The notes below the pieces were generated by a model, which saw nothing but the letters and a program-made list of their open reading frames with translations, did not search any database and was not told the origin of the DNA. Shown piece after piece: positions 7,585-15,555 of a stretch of DNA of 64,000 nt. A program made the translations under genes and the position numbers. The stretch comes from CAG-217 sp963642245 (lineage in GTDB: Bacteria; Bacillota; Clostridia; Oscillospirales; Acutalibacteraceae). The stretch's first letter is position 1, and every line of letters starts with the position of its first letter. Where the stretch lies: NCBI GenBank assembly GCA_963642245.1, contig CAVIFY010000005.1, forward strand, positions 29,052 to 93,051. Reading direction: 5' to 3'.

Positions 7585-8285
7585 TACCAAGCCACCTCGC
7601 TAACTGCCTTCGGTTGGGCGTTGACGGTAATATCACGGATCTTGCCGTTTTTCAGTCGAATGACTTTGTCCGCAGCCTCGGCCAGCGCGGCGTTGTGGGT
7701 AACGATGATCACCGTCTTTTCCTGCTCACGGCTGAGATTTTGCAGCAGGGTCAGGATCTGCACGCCGGTCTCACTGTCCAGGGCACCGGTAGGCTCGTCG
7801 CAAAGGAGCATTTTCGGGTTCTTGCTGACGGCTCTGGCAATGGATACCCGCTGCTGCTCGCCGCCGCTGAGCTGGGAGGGGAACTGGTACTTGTGGTCCA
7901 GCAGACCCACCTGTTCCAGTGCCTGGGCTGCCGGGGTGGCGCCGGGGCAAATATCCCGCACCAGCTCCACATTCTCCAGCGCCGTCAAGGTGGGGATCAG
8001 GTTATAAAACTGAAACACAAAGCCCACATCCGTGGCTCTGTACTTGGTGAGCGCCCCGGCGTTCATATCCGTTACCGCCTTGCCGTCCACCAAAATGGTG
8101 CCCTTGGTGGCGCTTTCCATACCGCCCAGCAGGTTCAGTAGGGTAGACTTGCCTGCGCCGCTGGGGCCCAGGATCACCACGAACTCGCCCTTGTCGATGG
8201 AAAAGCTCACATCGTCCAGCGCATTCAGAATATGTACGCCGGTGAAATACTGTTTGGTCACATTTTGAAATTCAATCAGTGCCAT
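7584..8285 (-). CDS. ABC transporter ATP-binding protein, MacB/LolD type
   Basis: 233 residues with Walker A GPSGAGKST, Q-loop FQFYNLIPTLTALENV, signature LSGGEQQR, Walker B MLLCDEPTGALD and switch His in VIIVTHN, all in normal order. The Q-loop phrase FYNLIPTLTALENVEL is typical of the MacB/LolD/FtsE group. It energises the adjacent permease. Start ATG 8285 has a strong AAGGAGGG site. The upstream region carries a TTGACA-17-TAAAAT promoter with two GTTAG-N6-CTAAC palindromes downstream of it, a repressor-like arrangement. Confidence 0.95.
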   Translation of the reverse strand: MALIEFQNVTKQYFTGVHILNALDDVSFSIDKGEFVVILGPSGAGKSTLLNLLGGMESATKGTILVDGKAVTDMNAGALTKYRATDVGFVFQFYNLIPTLTALENVELVRDICPGATPAAQALEQVGLLDHKYQFPSQLSGGEQQRVSIARAVSKNPKMLLCDEPTGALDSETGVQILTLLQNLSREQEKTVIIVTHNAALAEAADKVIRLKNGKIRDITVNAQPKAVSEVAW

Positions 8286-8304
8286 TGTTTTCCCTCCTTA
8301 TTCG

Positions 8305-8320
8305 GTTAGCAAACGCTAAC
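8305..8320. promoter_or_regulatory. Palindromic operator GTTAG-N6-CTAAC, site 2
   Basis: GTTAG-CAAACG-CTAAC, about 43 bases downstream of the predicted transcription start of the MacB-like unit and just upstream of its ribosome site. Confidence 0.75.
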
Positions 8321-8347
8321 TGCTTACCTGAAAAAACAGCGGTTACA

Positions 8348-8363
8348 GTTAGTAACCGCTAAC
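8348..8363. promoter_or_regulatory. Palindromic operator GTTAG-N6-CTAAC, site 3
   Basis: GTTAG-TAACCG-CTAAC at about +1 of the predicted promoter. It overlaps a second inverted repeat, AGCGGTTAC / GTAACCGCT, with perfect 9-bp arms (8337-8359). Confidence 0.75.
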
Positions 8364-8370
8364 CAATTAG

Positions 8371-8399
8371 ATTTTACCATAGGCTTTTACCGCTGTCAA
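8371..8399 (-). promoter_or_regulatory. Promoter of MacB-like ABC unit
   Basis: Minus strand TTGACA (8394-8399), 17-base spacer, TAAAAT (8371-8376). The two operators lie immediately downstream, well placed for repression. Confidence 0.8.
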
Positions 8400-8410
8400 T
8401 AGAAAGGGGA

Positions 8411-8445
8411 TAAAAAAAGAAAAGACCCGGAGAACCGAGCCTTTT
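8411..8445 (-). terminator. Terminator of ABC exporter pair
   Basis: On the minus strand the stem AAAAGGCTCGG / CCGGGTCTTTT (two G-U pairs, TTCT loop) is followed by CTTTTTTTA, about 40 bases beyond the stop codon. Confidence 0.8.
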
Positions 8446-8485
8446 CATTATAATATAGGTTAGGAGATAAGCAGGGTATGGCTGC

Positions 8486-10216
8486 TTACAGCGCCCAGGT
8501 TTGGCCTTGGGACTGTAGCTGCGCCATGTGACGGAAGATACCGTCCTGTTGCAGCAACGCCGCGGGTGTGCCGCTCTCTGACACCGTGCCGTCAGCCAGC
8601 ACCACCACTTGGTCCGCACCGGCCACGGTACGCATACGGTGAGCGATCACCAGCACCGTCTTGTTGGCGATCAGGCGGGACAGGGCAGCCTGAATTTGGC
8701 TTTCGTTCTCCACATCCAGAGAAGCGGTGGCTTCGTCCAGCAGAATAATGGGTGCGTCCTTTAAGAACGCTCGGGCAATGGAGATCCGCTGCCGCTCGCC
8801 GCCGGACAGTTCGCAGCCGTTCTCGCCAATGTTGGTGTTGTAGCCCTGGGGCAGCTTTTCTGCAAAGGCGTCGCAGTTGGCCAGCTTGGCAGCGGCCAGC
8901 ACTTCCTGGTCCGTGGCGTCCTTACGGCCCAGGCGAATGTTCTCCATCACCGTGTTGTTAAACAGGGTCACATCCTGGAACACAATGGAGTACAGGGACA
9001 TCAGCGCCTCCGGCTCAATGTCTGCCACATTCATACCGCCAACGGTAATGGTGCCCTTGGTGGTGTCCCAAAAGCGGGCAGCCAGCCGGGAAACCGTGGT
9101 CTTACCGCCGCCGGAGGGACCCACCAGTGCGGTGACTTGGCCCTGCTTGGCGGTAAAGCTCACATCCCGCAGCACCTGCTCCTTGTTATTATAGGCGAAT
9201 GCCACATGGTCAAACACAATGTCGCAGCCTTGATTGGTCAGCGTTTGGCTGCCGGTCTGGGTGTCGCCGGAGAGGATCTCGTCCAGTCGGTCGCACTGTA
9301 CCTTGGTGGACAGCACGGCGCTAAAGTTATCCAGCGCGCCGATCATCGGGTCGTACAGGCGAGAGATCACCAGCAAATACGCCAGGAAAGTCAAGATGGG
9401 CAGTTGTCCCTTGCTCAGCAGAATACCGCCTACCAGCGCGGTGGTGGCAATGCCCAGCTTTAAGATCATGCGGGCAGAGCTGTTAAAGACCGTGGCGCCC
9501 AGTTCCGTTTTAATGGTGCTGCGCTCCACATTTTTGATCTTTTCGTCCAGGCCTACCAAATAAGCGTCCTCTGCATTGTTGGCGTGCAGGTCGCGCACCG
9601 CTTCCAGGCATTCCTGAATGCCGTTTGCACAGGCCATTTTGCTGTCCATTTGCTTGACTTGCAGCTTATGCAAAAAGCCGGAGGCACTGAAGATCACCGC
9701 AAAAGCCACCGGCAGCACCCAAAGGGACGCCAGCGCCATACGCCAGTCGTAAAACAGCAGCATAACGGCGATGATCACCGTGGAAATAAAGGAGCCGAAC
9801 AGCTCCGGGATCCAGTGGGAGGAGGCGGTCTCCATGGTGGCGCAGTCTGCCATAATGGTGCTGGTCAGGTCGGACAGATCCTTTTTGCCAAAGTAGGACA
9901 GGGGCAGCTTGCGCAGCTTTTCCGCCAGGGCGATCCGGCGCACGCCGCTCTCTTCATAAGTGGCAAAAAAGCAGGCGTTGTATTGGAAGAATGTGCCGAT
10001 ACCCAGCAGTACCAGGCAGCCCACGCAGGCCGCAATGTACAGGCCGATCTTGCTCTTTGCCACGCCGCCGGCCATCAGGTCCTGCACCAGCAGAAACAGA
10101 ATGCCTACCGGCAGCATTTGTAAAATGTTATTCACGGCGCACAGCGCGCACGCCTTGATCATATCCTTGGCGCCCTTGGGGGAGAGGGCATACTTGTGTT
10201 GCAGTCTTTCGATCAT
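8486..10216 (-). CDS. ABC exporter-type transporter (TM-ATPase fusion), subunit 2
   Basis: 576 residues from ATG 10216, chosen because ATGA overlaps the upstream stop by 4 bases; an in-frame extension to 10264 lacks support. Six membrane segments fill residues ~25-310. The C-terminal ATPase shows Walker A GPSGGGKTT, Q-loop YSIVFQDVTLFNNTV, signature LSGGERQR, Walker B IILLDEATASLD and H-loop VIAHRM. It forms a pair with the upstream gene. Such pairs in Firmicutes next to a TetR gene resemble IrtAB/YbtPQ, which handle siderophores, or multidrug exporters. The substrate cannot be told from sequence. Confidence 0.92.
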   Translation of the reverse strand: MIERLQHKYALSPKGAKDMIKACALCAVNNILQMLPVGILFLLVQDLMAGGVAKSKIGLYIAACVGCLVLLGIGTFFQYNACFFATYEESGVRRIALAEKLRKLPLSYFGKKDLSDLTSTIMADCATMETASSHWIPELFGSFISTVIIAVMLLFYDWRMALASLWVLPVAFAVIFSASGFLHKLQVKQMDSKMACANGIQECLEAVRDLHANNAEDAYLVGLDEKIKNVERSTIKTELGATVFNSSARMILKLGIATTALVGGILLSKGQLPILTFLAYLLVISRLYDPMIGALDNFSAVLSTKVQCDRLDEILSGDTQTGSQTLTNQGCDIVFDHVAFAYNNKEQVLRDVSFTAKQGQVTALVGPSGGGKTTVSRLAARFWDTTKGTITVGGMNVADIEPEALMSLYSIVFQDVTLFNNTVMENIRLGRKDATDQEVLAAAKLANCDAFAEKLPQGYNTNIGENGCELSGGERQRISIARAFLKDAPIILLDEATASLDVENESQIQAALSRLIANKTVLVIAHRMRTVAGADQVVVLADGTVSESGTPAALLQQDGIFRHMAQLQSQGQTWAL

Positions 10217-11982
10217 TTGTTGGCACCTACCTTCCAGTCTGCGGCCTTGGTATATTCCTGCCACATTTCGCTATACAGTCCACCGGCTTTTTGCAGCGCT
10301 TCATGGGTGCCGCTTTCGGCGATCTTGCCGTCCTTCAGCACATAAATGCAGTCGGCGTCAACAACAGTAGACAGCCGGTGGGCAATCATAATTACCGTCT
10401 TACCTTTTGACAGTGCGCTGAATGCCTTTTGCACCTGCACTTCATTGTCCGGGTCTGCAAAGGCGGTGGCTTCGTCCAGGATCAAAATGGGTGCGTTCTT
10501 TAACATCACCCGAGCAATGGCGATCCGCTGAGCCTCGCCGCCGGACAGGTACACGCCGTCGGCGCCGATCACCGTGTCCATACCCTGGGGCAGCTTTTCT
10601 AAAATATCGTCGCACATAGCACTATGCAGTGCGGCAGCTACTTCCTCTCGTGTGGCGTCCGGCTTTGCCATACGCACATTTTCAAATACAGAGGTTTTCA
10701 GCAGCTTGGCGTCCTGGAACACAAAGGACACGGTGTTCATCAGCACCTCTTTGCTGATCTCCTGCACCGGCACGCCGCCGATCTTTACAACGCCCTTTTG
10801 CGGGTCCCAAAACCGCGCCACGATCCCGCCCAGGGTGCTCTTGCCGCTGCCGGAGGGCCCTACCAGCGCAATGTGCGCCCCGGCAGGGATCTGCATACTC
10901 ACGCTGTCCAGTGCGTTGGCGCTGTCTGCGTTATAAGCGAACGCCACATTTGCCAGCTCCACGCTGCCGTCCCTGGGTGCTTTCGGTGCGGCAGGCTGGG
11001 TCTGGGGCTGCATATCCAGTATGCCGTTGACCCGGTTCAGTGCGTCCTCCACCAGCATTTTGTTTTCGCTGGAGTACATAATTTTGTTCAGGGTCACAGT
11101 GATAATGGGGGTCACGATAATGTAAAACAGCAGGTTCAGCAGGAATTCGCCGGTCACGCCGTTTCGGGTCAGTACCAGAGCCACAGCCACCAGCACGGCA
11201 AATACCGCGTTGATGCACACCGTGTACAGCACCATAGGCATACGCATATCCTTGGTGTAGGCGATCACCCATTTTTCGTAATTGTCAATGGAATTCTTGA
11301 ACCGCTTAAAGGAGAATACGCTCTGGCCAAAGGTCTTGACCACCGGAATGCCGCGCACATATTCTACCGCTTCGTTGCTCATATCTTCCAGCGCATTTTG
11401 GTATTCTTTCATCTTCACTTCCATGCGCTTGCCGGTCATGGCGCTCATCACCAAAAAGGCGATCACCACCGGCACCAGGCTCAGCAGACCCAGCCGCCAG
11501 TCAAACACCAGTAGGAGTACCAGCAGCCCCAGGGGCGTTACCATAGCACCGGCTCGATCCGGCAGCTGGTGGGCCAGGTAAGTCTCGGTTGCGGCGGCGC
11601 AGTCGGTAATGGTCTTGCGCATTTTGCCGCTGCCGACCCCGTCCATAAAGCCCATAGGCAGGGTGACGATATGGTGCACCAGCCGGGTGCGCATATTGGC
11701 CTGCACACGGAACGCCGCCAAGTGAGAGCACCACAGTCCGGCAATGTACAGCAGCATAGAGATAGCCGCAAATGCCACTGCCAGCCAGCCGTATTTGGCA
11801 AGCCCGGTGGCCTGTTCATAGTTGGGCGCCACAGCCAGTACCTCTTTCAGGATCCGCCAGATCCAGTAGAAGGGGAGCAGCGCTACCAGCGCACTGATGG
11901 CAGACAGCACCTGGGACAGGTAAGCCAGCACCTTGTACCCACCGGCGTACTGCATCAGTTGATCCATTGCTTTGTTTTTCAT
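10213..11982 (-). CDS. ABC exporter-type transporter (TM-ATPase fusion), subunit 1
   Basis: 589 residues. Six membrane segments span ~18-310 (first LSQVLSAISALVALLPFYWI). The ATPase shows Walker A GPSGSGKST, Q-loop VSFVFQDAKLLKTSV, signature LSGGEAQR, Walker B ILILDEATAFADPDNE and H-loop MIAHRL. The variant D-loop ATAFADP, where most exporters have ATSALD, is what I recall from the IrtA/IrtB and YbtP/YbtQ siderophore transporters. Together with the flavodoxin unit this suggests an iron link, which is inference. Start ATG 11982 follows GGAAAGGAG. Palindrome site 4 lies 46 bases upstream. Confidence 0.93.
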   Translation of the reverse strand: MKNKAMDQLMQYAGGYKVLAYLSQVLSAISALVALLPFYWIWRILKEVLAVAPNYEQATGLAKYGWLAVAFAAISMLLYIAGLWCSHLAAFRVQANMRTRLVHHIVTLPMGFMDGVGSGKMRKTITDCAAATETYLAHQLPDRAGAMVTPLGLLVLLLVFDWRLGLLSLVPVVIAFLVMSAMTGKRMEVKMKEYQNALEDMSNEAVEYVRGIPVVKTFGQSVFSFKRFKNSIDNYEKWVIAYTKDMRMPMVLYTVCINAVFAVLVAVALVLTRNGVTGEFLLNLLFYIIVTPIITVTLNKIMYSSENKMLVEDALNRVNGILDMQPQTQPAAPKAPRDGSVELANVAFAYNADSANALDSVSMQIPAGAHIALVGPSGSGKSTLGGIVARFWDPQKGVVKIGGVPVQEISKEVLMNTVSFVFQDAKLLKTSVFENVRMAKPDATREEVAAALHSAMCDDILEKLPQGMDTVIGADGVYLSGGEAQRIAIARVMLKNAPILILDEATAFADPDNEVQVQKAFSALSKGKTVIMIAHRLSTVVDADCIYVLKDGKIAESGTHEALQKAGGLYSEMWQEYTKAADWKVGANK

Positions 11983-12027
11983 AAAAGAACTCCTTTCCGC
12001 TCTGCAATGCAGAGGTTTCTATATAAA

Positions 12028-12043
12028 GTTAGCAAAGGCTAAC
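12028..12043. promoter_or_regulatory. Palindromic operator GTTAG-N6-CTAAC, site 4
   Basis: GTTAG-CAAAGG-CTAAC between the tetR-like gene and the ABC exporter pair. On the minus strand it lies directly before an AT-rich TTTATATAG stretch that may be the -10, so it would overlap the promoter. Confidence 0.72.
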
Positions 12044-12066
12044 CACTAAGCCAAAAGAAATGGGGA

Positions 12067-12690
12067 TCAGATCCCCATCAATTTGCGCCAACCGGCGGCG
12101 TAGAATTGTTGCAGCTGCTGCACATAGACCTTTGCCTTTTCCTTGGGCATATCGTGCACAATGGTCTCAAACATACCGCCAAACATACCGCTGCACACCA
12201 GGTGGCAAAAGTCCGCGTCCAGGGGCGGCACCGGGTGACCGCTGCGGCGCAGCACCTCAATAAAACGCAGGGTGCTCTCCACCTCGATCTCTACCATATT
12301 GTGGACAAAGTGATCGTAGGCCGTGCCGTCTGCGCAGCAGATCAGCAGCTTAAAGCTGTCAAAATGGTCGTAGGCGTAATCTATGATCCGGTCAATGCAC
12401 TCCACGGAGGCGGTGCTCATTTGCGCCGGCTGCTCCTCATCGGGCAGGGCGCTGAACGCCTCTTGCGTGGCGGTAAACCAGCCCATCACCGTGGCGGCGT
12501 GCTTCTCCACCAGGTCCGCAAACAGCGCCTCTTTGCCGGAGAAGTAGCCGTAAAAGGCGCCGGTGGTCACTCCCGCGTCGGCGGCTATGTTGCGCAGAGA
12601 CGCGTCCTTAAATCCCTTTTGCAGGAATTCCGCCATGCCCGCCTTGCGAATGCGGGATAGGGTATTCTCTTTTTCCTGTTCCTTTTCCAT
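12067..12690 (-). CDS. TetR/AcrR-family transcriptional regulator
   Basis: 207 residues from ATG 12690, preferred over the longer frame (to 12771) because GAGGT lies upstream and the TetR domain starts directly after MEKEQEKENTLSRIRKAG. The helix-turn-helix core is clear at residues ~12-55: FLQKGFKDASLRNIAADAG then VTTGAFYGYFSGKEALF. The C-terminal ligand domain contains two Cys next to each other (LLICCADG) and is otherwise not assignable. It is 84 bases upstream of the ABC exporter pair on the same strand and has a palindromic site at its own promoter, so it probably represses itself and perhaps the exporter. Confidence 0.93.
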   Translation of the reverse strand: MEKEQEKENTLSRIRKAGMAEFLQKGFKDASLRNIAADAGVTTGAFYGYFSGKEALFADLVEKHAATVMGWFTATQEAFSALPDEEQPAQMSTASVECIDRIIDYAYDHFDSFKLLICCADGTAYDHFVHNMVEIEVESTLRFIEVLRRSGHPVPPLDADFCHLVCSGMFGGMFETIVHDMPKEKAKVYVQQLQQFYAAGWRKLMGI

Positions 12691-12704
12691 AGGTACCTCA
12701 TGTG

Positions 12705-12728
12705 TAACGGTGTTATATAACGCTGTTA
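12705..12728. promoter_or_regulatory. Probable autoregulatory operator of tetR-like gene
   Basis: Two tandem palindromic half-sites TAACGGTGTTA (12705-12715) and TAACGCTGTTA (12718-12728), with a central GTTATATAAC palindrome, immediately downstream of the -10 box. Different from the GTTAG-N6-CTAAC sites. Confidence 0.65.
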
Positions 12729-12730
12729 TA

Positions 12731-12759
12731 TTTATAGCACGCCAATCCATGGTTGTCAA
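12731..12759 (-). promoter_or_regulatory. Promoter of tetR-like gene
   Basis: Minus strand TTGACA (12754-12759), 17-base spacer, TATAAA (12731-12736). Confidence 0.8.
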
Positions 12760-12878
12760 GTGGCCAAACAAAAGATTTTTTGCCCGATTTGCCCTTGCAT
12801 CTTGGTGTAAAATATGGTATAAAATATATACGCACTTGGGAAAAGGGCATTGAAAAGAAAAAAGTTTTTCAAAATCCC

Positions 12879-12907
12879 TTGACAGTTCGCCCCTGTTTGG
12901 CTATAAT
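12879..12907 (+). promoter_or_regulatory. Promoter of five-tRNA operon
   Basis: TTGACA (12879-12884), 17-base spacer, TATAAT (12902-12907), consensus-perfect. Confidence 0.92.
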
Positions 12908-12923
12908 AATGACCGTTGCATCT

Positions 12924-12997
12924 GCGGGTGTAGTTCAATGGTAGAATCCCAGCCTTCCAAGCTGGTCGTGTGGGTTCGATTCCCATCACCCGCTCCA
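12924..12997 (+). tRNA. tRNA-Gly (UCC)
   Basis: 74 nt. Acceptor GCGGGTG/CACCCGC, anticodon loop CTTCCAA (TCC), T-loop TTCGATT, encoded CCA. Confidence 0.96.
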
Positions 12998-13016
12998 GCA
13001 AGGGATGCTCAGATTT

Positions 13017-13093
<77 letters not shown>

Positions 13094-13100
13094 ATATATG

Positions 13101-13177
13101 GTGGGATTAGTTCAGTTGGTTAGAGCGCCAGTTTGTGGCACTGGAGGTCATCGGTTCGAATCCGATATCCCACCCCA
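13101..13177 (+). tRNA. tRNA-His (GUG)
   Basis: Acceptor GTGGGAT/ATCCCAC, anticodon loop TTGTGGC (GTG), discriminator C opposite the G at 13100 that would be G-1, encoded CCA at 13175-13177. Confidence 0.95.
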
Positions 13178-13203
13178 TTTTTTTGAATAACGCCCGTAAC
13201 CAT

Positions 13204-13278
13204 TGGGGTGTCGCCAAGTGGTAAGGCAAGGGACTTTGACTCCCTCACGCGTGGGTTCGAATCCCGCCTCCCCAGCCA
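13204..13278 (+). tRNA. tRNA-Gln (UUG)
   Basis: 75 nt, anticodon loop CTTTGAC (TTG), encoded CCA. Acceptor TGGGGTG against CTCCCCA leaves a T-T mismatch at the sixth pair; everything else is regular. Confidence 0.94.
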
Positions 13279-13300
13279 GCGCCCCCCAGGGGGCGGATGC

Positions 13301-13376
13301 GATCCATTAGCTCAGTTGGCAGAGCACTTGACTTTTAATCAAGGTGTCCGGAGTTCGAATCTCCGATGGATCACCA
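13301..13376 (+). tRNA. tRNA-Lys (UUU)
   Basis: 76 nt. Acceptor GATCCAT/ATGGATC, anticodon loop CTTTTAA (TTT), encoded CCA. Confidence 0.96.
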
Positions 13377-13380
13377 TGTT

Positions 13381-13419
13381 ATCCTCGAAATCGCATTTGC
13401 GGTTTTCGGGGATTTTTTG
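13381..13419 (+). terminator. Terminator of five-tRNA operon
   Basis: Stem TCCTCGAAATCGCA / TGCGGTTTTCGGGGA followed by TTTTTT, 4 bases after tRNA-Lys. Confidence 0.88.
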
Positions 13420-13462
13420 TACCCTTTTTGCCCCATTTGTCGGTTATTTCTAAATTATTTTG

Positions 13463-13491
13463 TTGCAAGTATAATGGGCTTTTGTTATAAT
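13463..13491 (+). promoter_or_regulatory. Promoter at head of second accessory block
   Basis: TTGCAA (13463-13468), 17-base spacer, TATAAT (13486-13491), upstream of the membrane gene at 13549. Confidence 0.65.
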
Positions 13492-13548
13492 ACGATTGAG
13501 AAGATTTGTCCTATTTTGTAATATTTTGCTTGCTTTTGGTACTTATAT

Positions 13549-14004
13549 ATGGAGTGGATTTTCAGTTTGCAGTTTGAATCTTTCCGGGCGTGGTTTTATA
13601 TATTTCGTACAGACGATTATAGGATGTTTGCTTCTATTTGCGTTTTGGGTGCGGCTTCGTTACTGCTGTTTTATTTGGCGCCGAACGACGCTCTGCTCAA
13701 CGGGAAAAAGACATACGACACGAAAAAACGCATATATCAGTCCGGTTTGGTTCTTCATTTTGCTTTGTGCGTGTGTGCGATTTTGATTATTCGTTGGTGG
13801 GTTGCACTGATTTTGGTTGCGATCGGCACGGCTGTAATACCTGCTTACGAAAAATGGGTCGCCAATTATTATCATCAGGAAACGGTGATCATAACGCCGA
13901 AAAAGCGACTCGCTTACTTGCTGCTTGGTCTGGCAGGAATTCTCGCCGGATTAGTATTGCACCTTGTTATCCCGGAGGGAAATGACTTTCTTTTGTATGA
14001 TTGA
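13549..14004 (+). CDS. Hypothetical membrane protein
   Basis: 151 residues with four likely membrane segments: near residues 25-42 (ASICVLGAASLLLFYLA), 65-82 (GLVLHFALCVCAILII), 82-97 (WWVALILVAIGTAVIPA) and 120-138 (LAYLLLGLAGILAGLVLHLV). The ATG at 13549 has no obvious ribosome site but lies downstream of a good promoter (13463-13491); ATG 13624 is an alternative start. No family recognised. First gene of the AT-rich stretch that begins directly behind the five-tRNA operon. Confidence 0.6.
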   Translation: MEWIFSLQFESFRAWFYIFRTDDYRMFASICVLGAASLLLFYLAPNDALLNGKKTYDTKKRIYQSGLVLHFALCVCAILIIRWWVALILVAIGTAVIPAYEKWVANYYHQETVIITPKKRLAYLLLGLAGILAGLVLHLVIPEGNDFLLYD

Positions 14005-14084
14005 TAACTGCGATTTAATGGACGGATATAGACCTGCAAGGTGAATTTACAGCGTAATAAACCGTGAGGGATTGGGGGAGCAGG

Positions 14085-14627
14085 ATGCACAGCAAGCGGT
14101 ATGCCTTTTTTTATGGCAGCAAAGCAAAAAGATATTTGGACCGGATCATAACACTATTAGTTTATGTATTATTTTTTCCGGTCGTTGCGTTCGTGCTATT
14201 TCTACCCATCGGCTATTTGGTAAATGAGTATCAAGAGGGCGTGGCAGATAGGATTGTGCGCATATTGATGTATGCTCTTCTTGTGTTCTTGTCGGCATTG
14301 TTTATAGCGAGCGTAGTATCTGCACTACTGCCACAATACACAGTCGTTACAGACCACTCGGTGCTGATCAAACGCCACAATATTATGTATTACCATCTCA
14401 AACGCGGCACCAGCGATTTTATCCCCATACAGCAAATATCTAGTATTCGACCGGCCACACCCTGGCGATGCAAATATGCACCTGTTCCGGCTACCGTGTA
14501 TGCGTGGAAATATATGGTCGAGATCCGTGCAAATGAGCGAATATATTATGTTCCGGTGGAAGATGTTCGTGCATTTATTGATGATGTCAATGCCCGCCGT
14601 CAACTGTTGCAACCGTTAGAAAGGTGA
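14085..14627 (+). CDS. Membrane protein with C-terminal PH-like domain, unknown function
   Basis: 180 residues from ATG 14085, chosen over a GTG at 14064 because GGGGGAG lies just upstream. Two membrane segments (about 25-50 and 63-88) precede a ~95-residue domain that starts TVVTDHSVLIKRH and ends VPVEDVRAFIDDVNARR, similar in shape to bacterial PH domains. The same layout is seen in the protein at 759-1322. The stop is 7 bases before the next start, so it is co-transcribed with the first of the three paralogous membrane proteins. Confidence 0.68.
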   Translation: MHSKRYAFFYGSKAKRYLDRIITLLVYVLFFPVVAFVLFLPIGYLVNEYQEGVADRIVRILMYALLVFLSALFIASVVSALLPQYTVVTDHSVLIKRHNIMYYHLKRGTSDFIPIQQISSIRPATPWRCKYAPVPATVYAWKYMVEIRANERIYYVPVEDVRAFIDDVNARRQLLQPLER

Positions 14628-14634
14628 CCAAATT

Positions 14635-15498
14635 ATGAGTGAATCAAAGAAAAAAGTTGTACGAAATAAAGTAGCAAAGATACTTTACCCCACATATGCT
14701 TTTCTATTTGCAAGTCTTGCTATCGTTTGTTTAGTGCTTTACAGAAGAGAGAAAATCGATTTTGAATATCATTTCTTTCAAACAACTGGCCTTTTCTTTT
14801 TATATGTTGGTGTTATTTATTTCTTTCTGCTTTTTACTTTTTCGGTAGGGAATGGATTGGCCGCATGGCTTTGCAAAAGGGAACACGATTACTTGAGAGT
14901 TTCAGCTTCATTCCTGCTGCTTATTTTACTTGTTGTTAATATAATTACTGTTCTGTTAGCTGGGTATTTTGGCAATGTAAAGCTCAATTATGGAGAAAAT
15001 GCCCATGAACAGGTGAATGTTTATCAAATCGTTGATCAGAATTTGTACCAAAAGTTTGCTTATTCTGACAACGAAGAGAATATCGGTTCGTGCACTCTTG
15101 AACAGAACAGTTTTGCAACAACTGTGTCGTATTTACAATATTTGGAAACTCCCGAACCGAGGTTTACAGGAGATGCCGTCGGTCAAGTGTCGTTCGAATA
15201 TCGTAGCGCTTTTAAGCCGAACACTTACGATAAAATCATTAAGCCTTCTAATGACTACTTTACTGGTACAAAAGTCGAACAACATGACGACTACACGCTC
15301 TATACAAGTAGCGCAAAAGATGATAAAGATGACACATACAATTACAATTGTATTTTGTTCATTGAAACAGACCATAGCTATTATTGTGCAGAATACTATA
15401 TAATAAACATCAAAGAGGCTCGTAAGGATGCGTTTGTACAAAAAGCACTTGCGAATTATAAGTTGCTGGTAGAGCAAGAAAAAGAGGTAACCCAGTAA
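14635..15498 (+). CDS. Paralogous 3-TM membrane protein family, copy A
   Basis: 287 residues. N-terminus MSESKKKVVRNKVAKILYP, then three membrane segments (about 17-38, 48-78 and 92-118) and a ~170-residue polar domain that ends in a helix (DAFVQKALANYKLLVEQEKE). Two further copies are at 16493-17359 and 21838-22698. The signature R-N-K-x-A-(K/R)-I-L-Y, the K-(G/R/Q)-E-H-(D/N)-Y-L-R-(I/V)-S loop before TM3 and the C-terminal helix are shared. Copies A and B also share the upstream bases AAGGTGACCAAATT, showing recent duplication. No named family recognised; the outside domain suggests an envelope role. Confidence 0.7.
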   Translation: MSESKKKVVRNKVAKILYPTYAFLFASLAIVCLVLYRREKIDFEYHFFQTTGLFFLYVGVIYFFLLFTFSVGNGLAAWLCKREHDYLRVSASFLLLILLVVNIITVLLAGYFGNVKLNYGENAHEQVNVYQIVDQNLYQKFAYSDNEENIGSCTLEQNSFATTVSYLQYLETPEPRFTGDAVGQVSFEYRSAFKPNTYDKIIKPSNDYFTGTKVEQHDDYTLYTSSAKDDKDDTYNYNCILFIETDHSYYCAEYYIINIKEARKDAFVQKALANYKLLVEQEKEVTQ

Positions 15499-15522
15499 CC
15501 AAGACCGTTACAACAGGTGGCG

Positions 15523-15555
15523 TAGAACAGGGGACANNNNNNNNNNGTTCTCTGT
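15523..15555 (+). repeat. Dispersed REP-like repeat interrupted by an assembly gap
   Basis: Left part TAGAACAGGGGACA (15523-15536) and right part GTTCTCTGT (15547-15555) match the repeat consensus on both sides of the 10-N gap, so the contigs probably ended inside the repeat. Confidence 0.65.
15537..15546. other. Assembly gap (10 N)
   Basis: Fixed-size scaffold gap of 10 N inside the dispersed repeat. The real distance across it is unknown. Confidence 0.99.
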
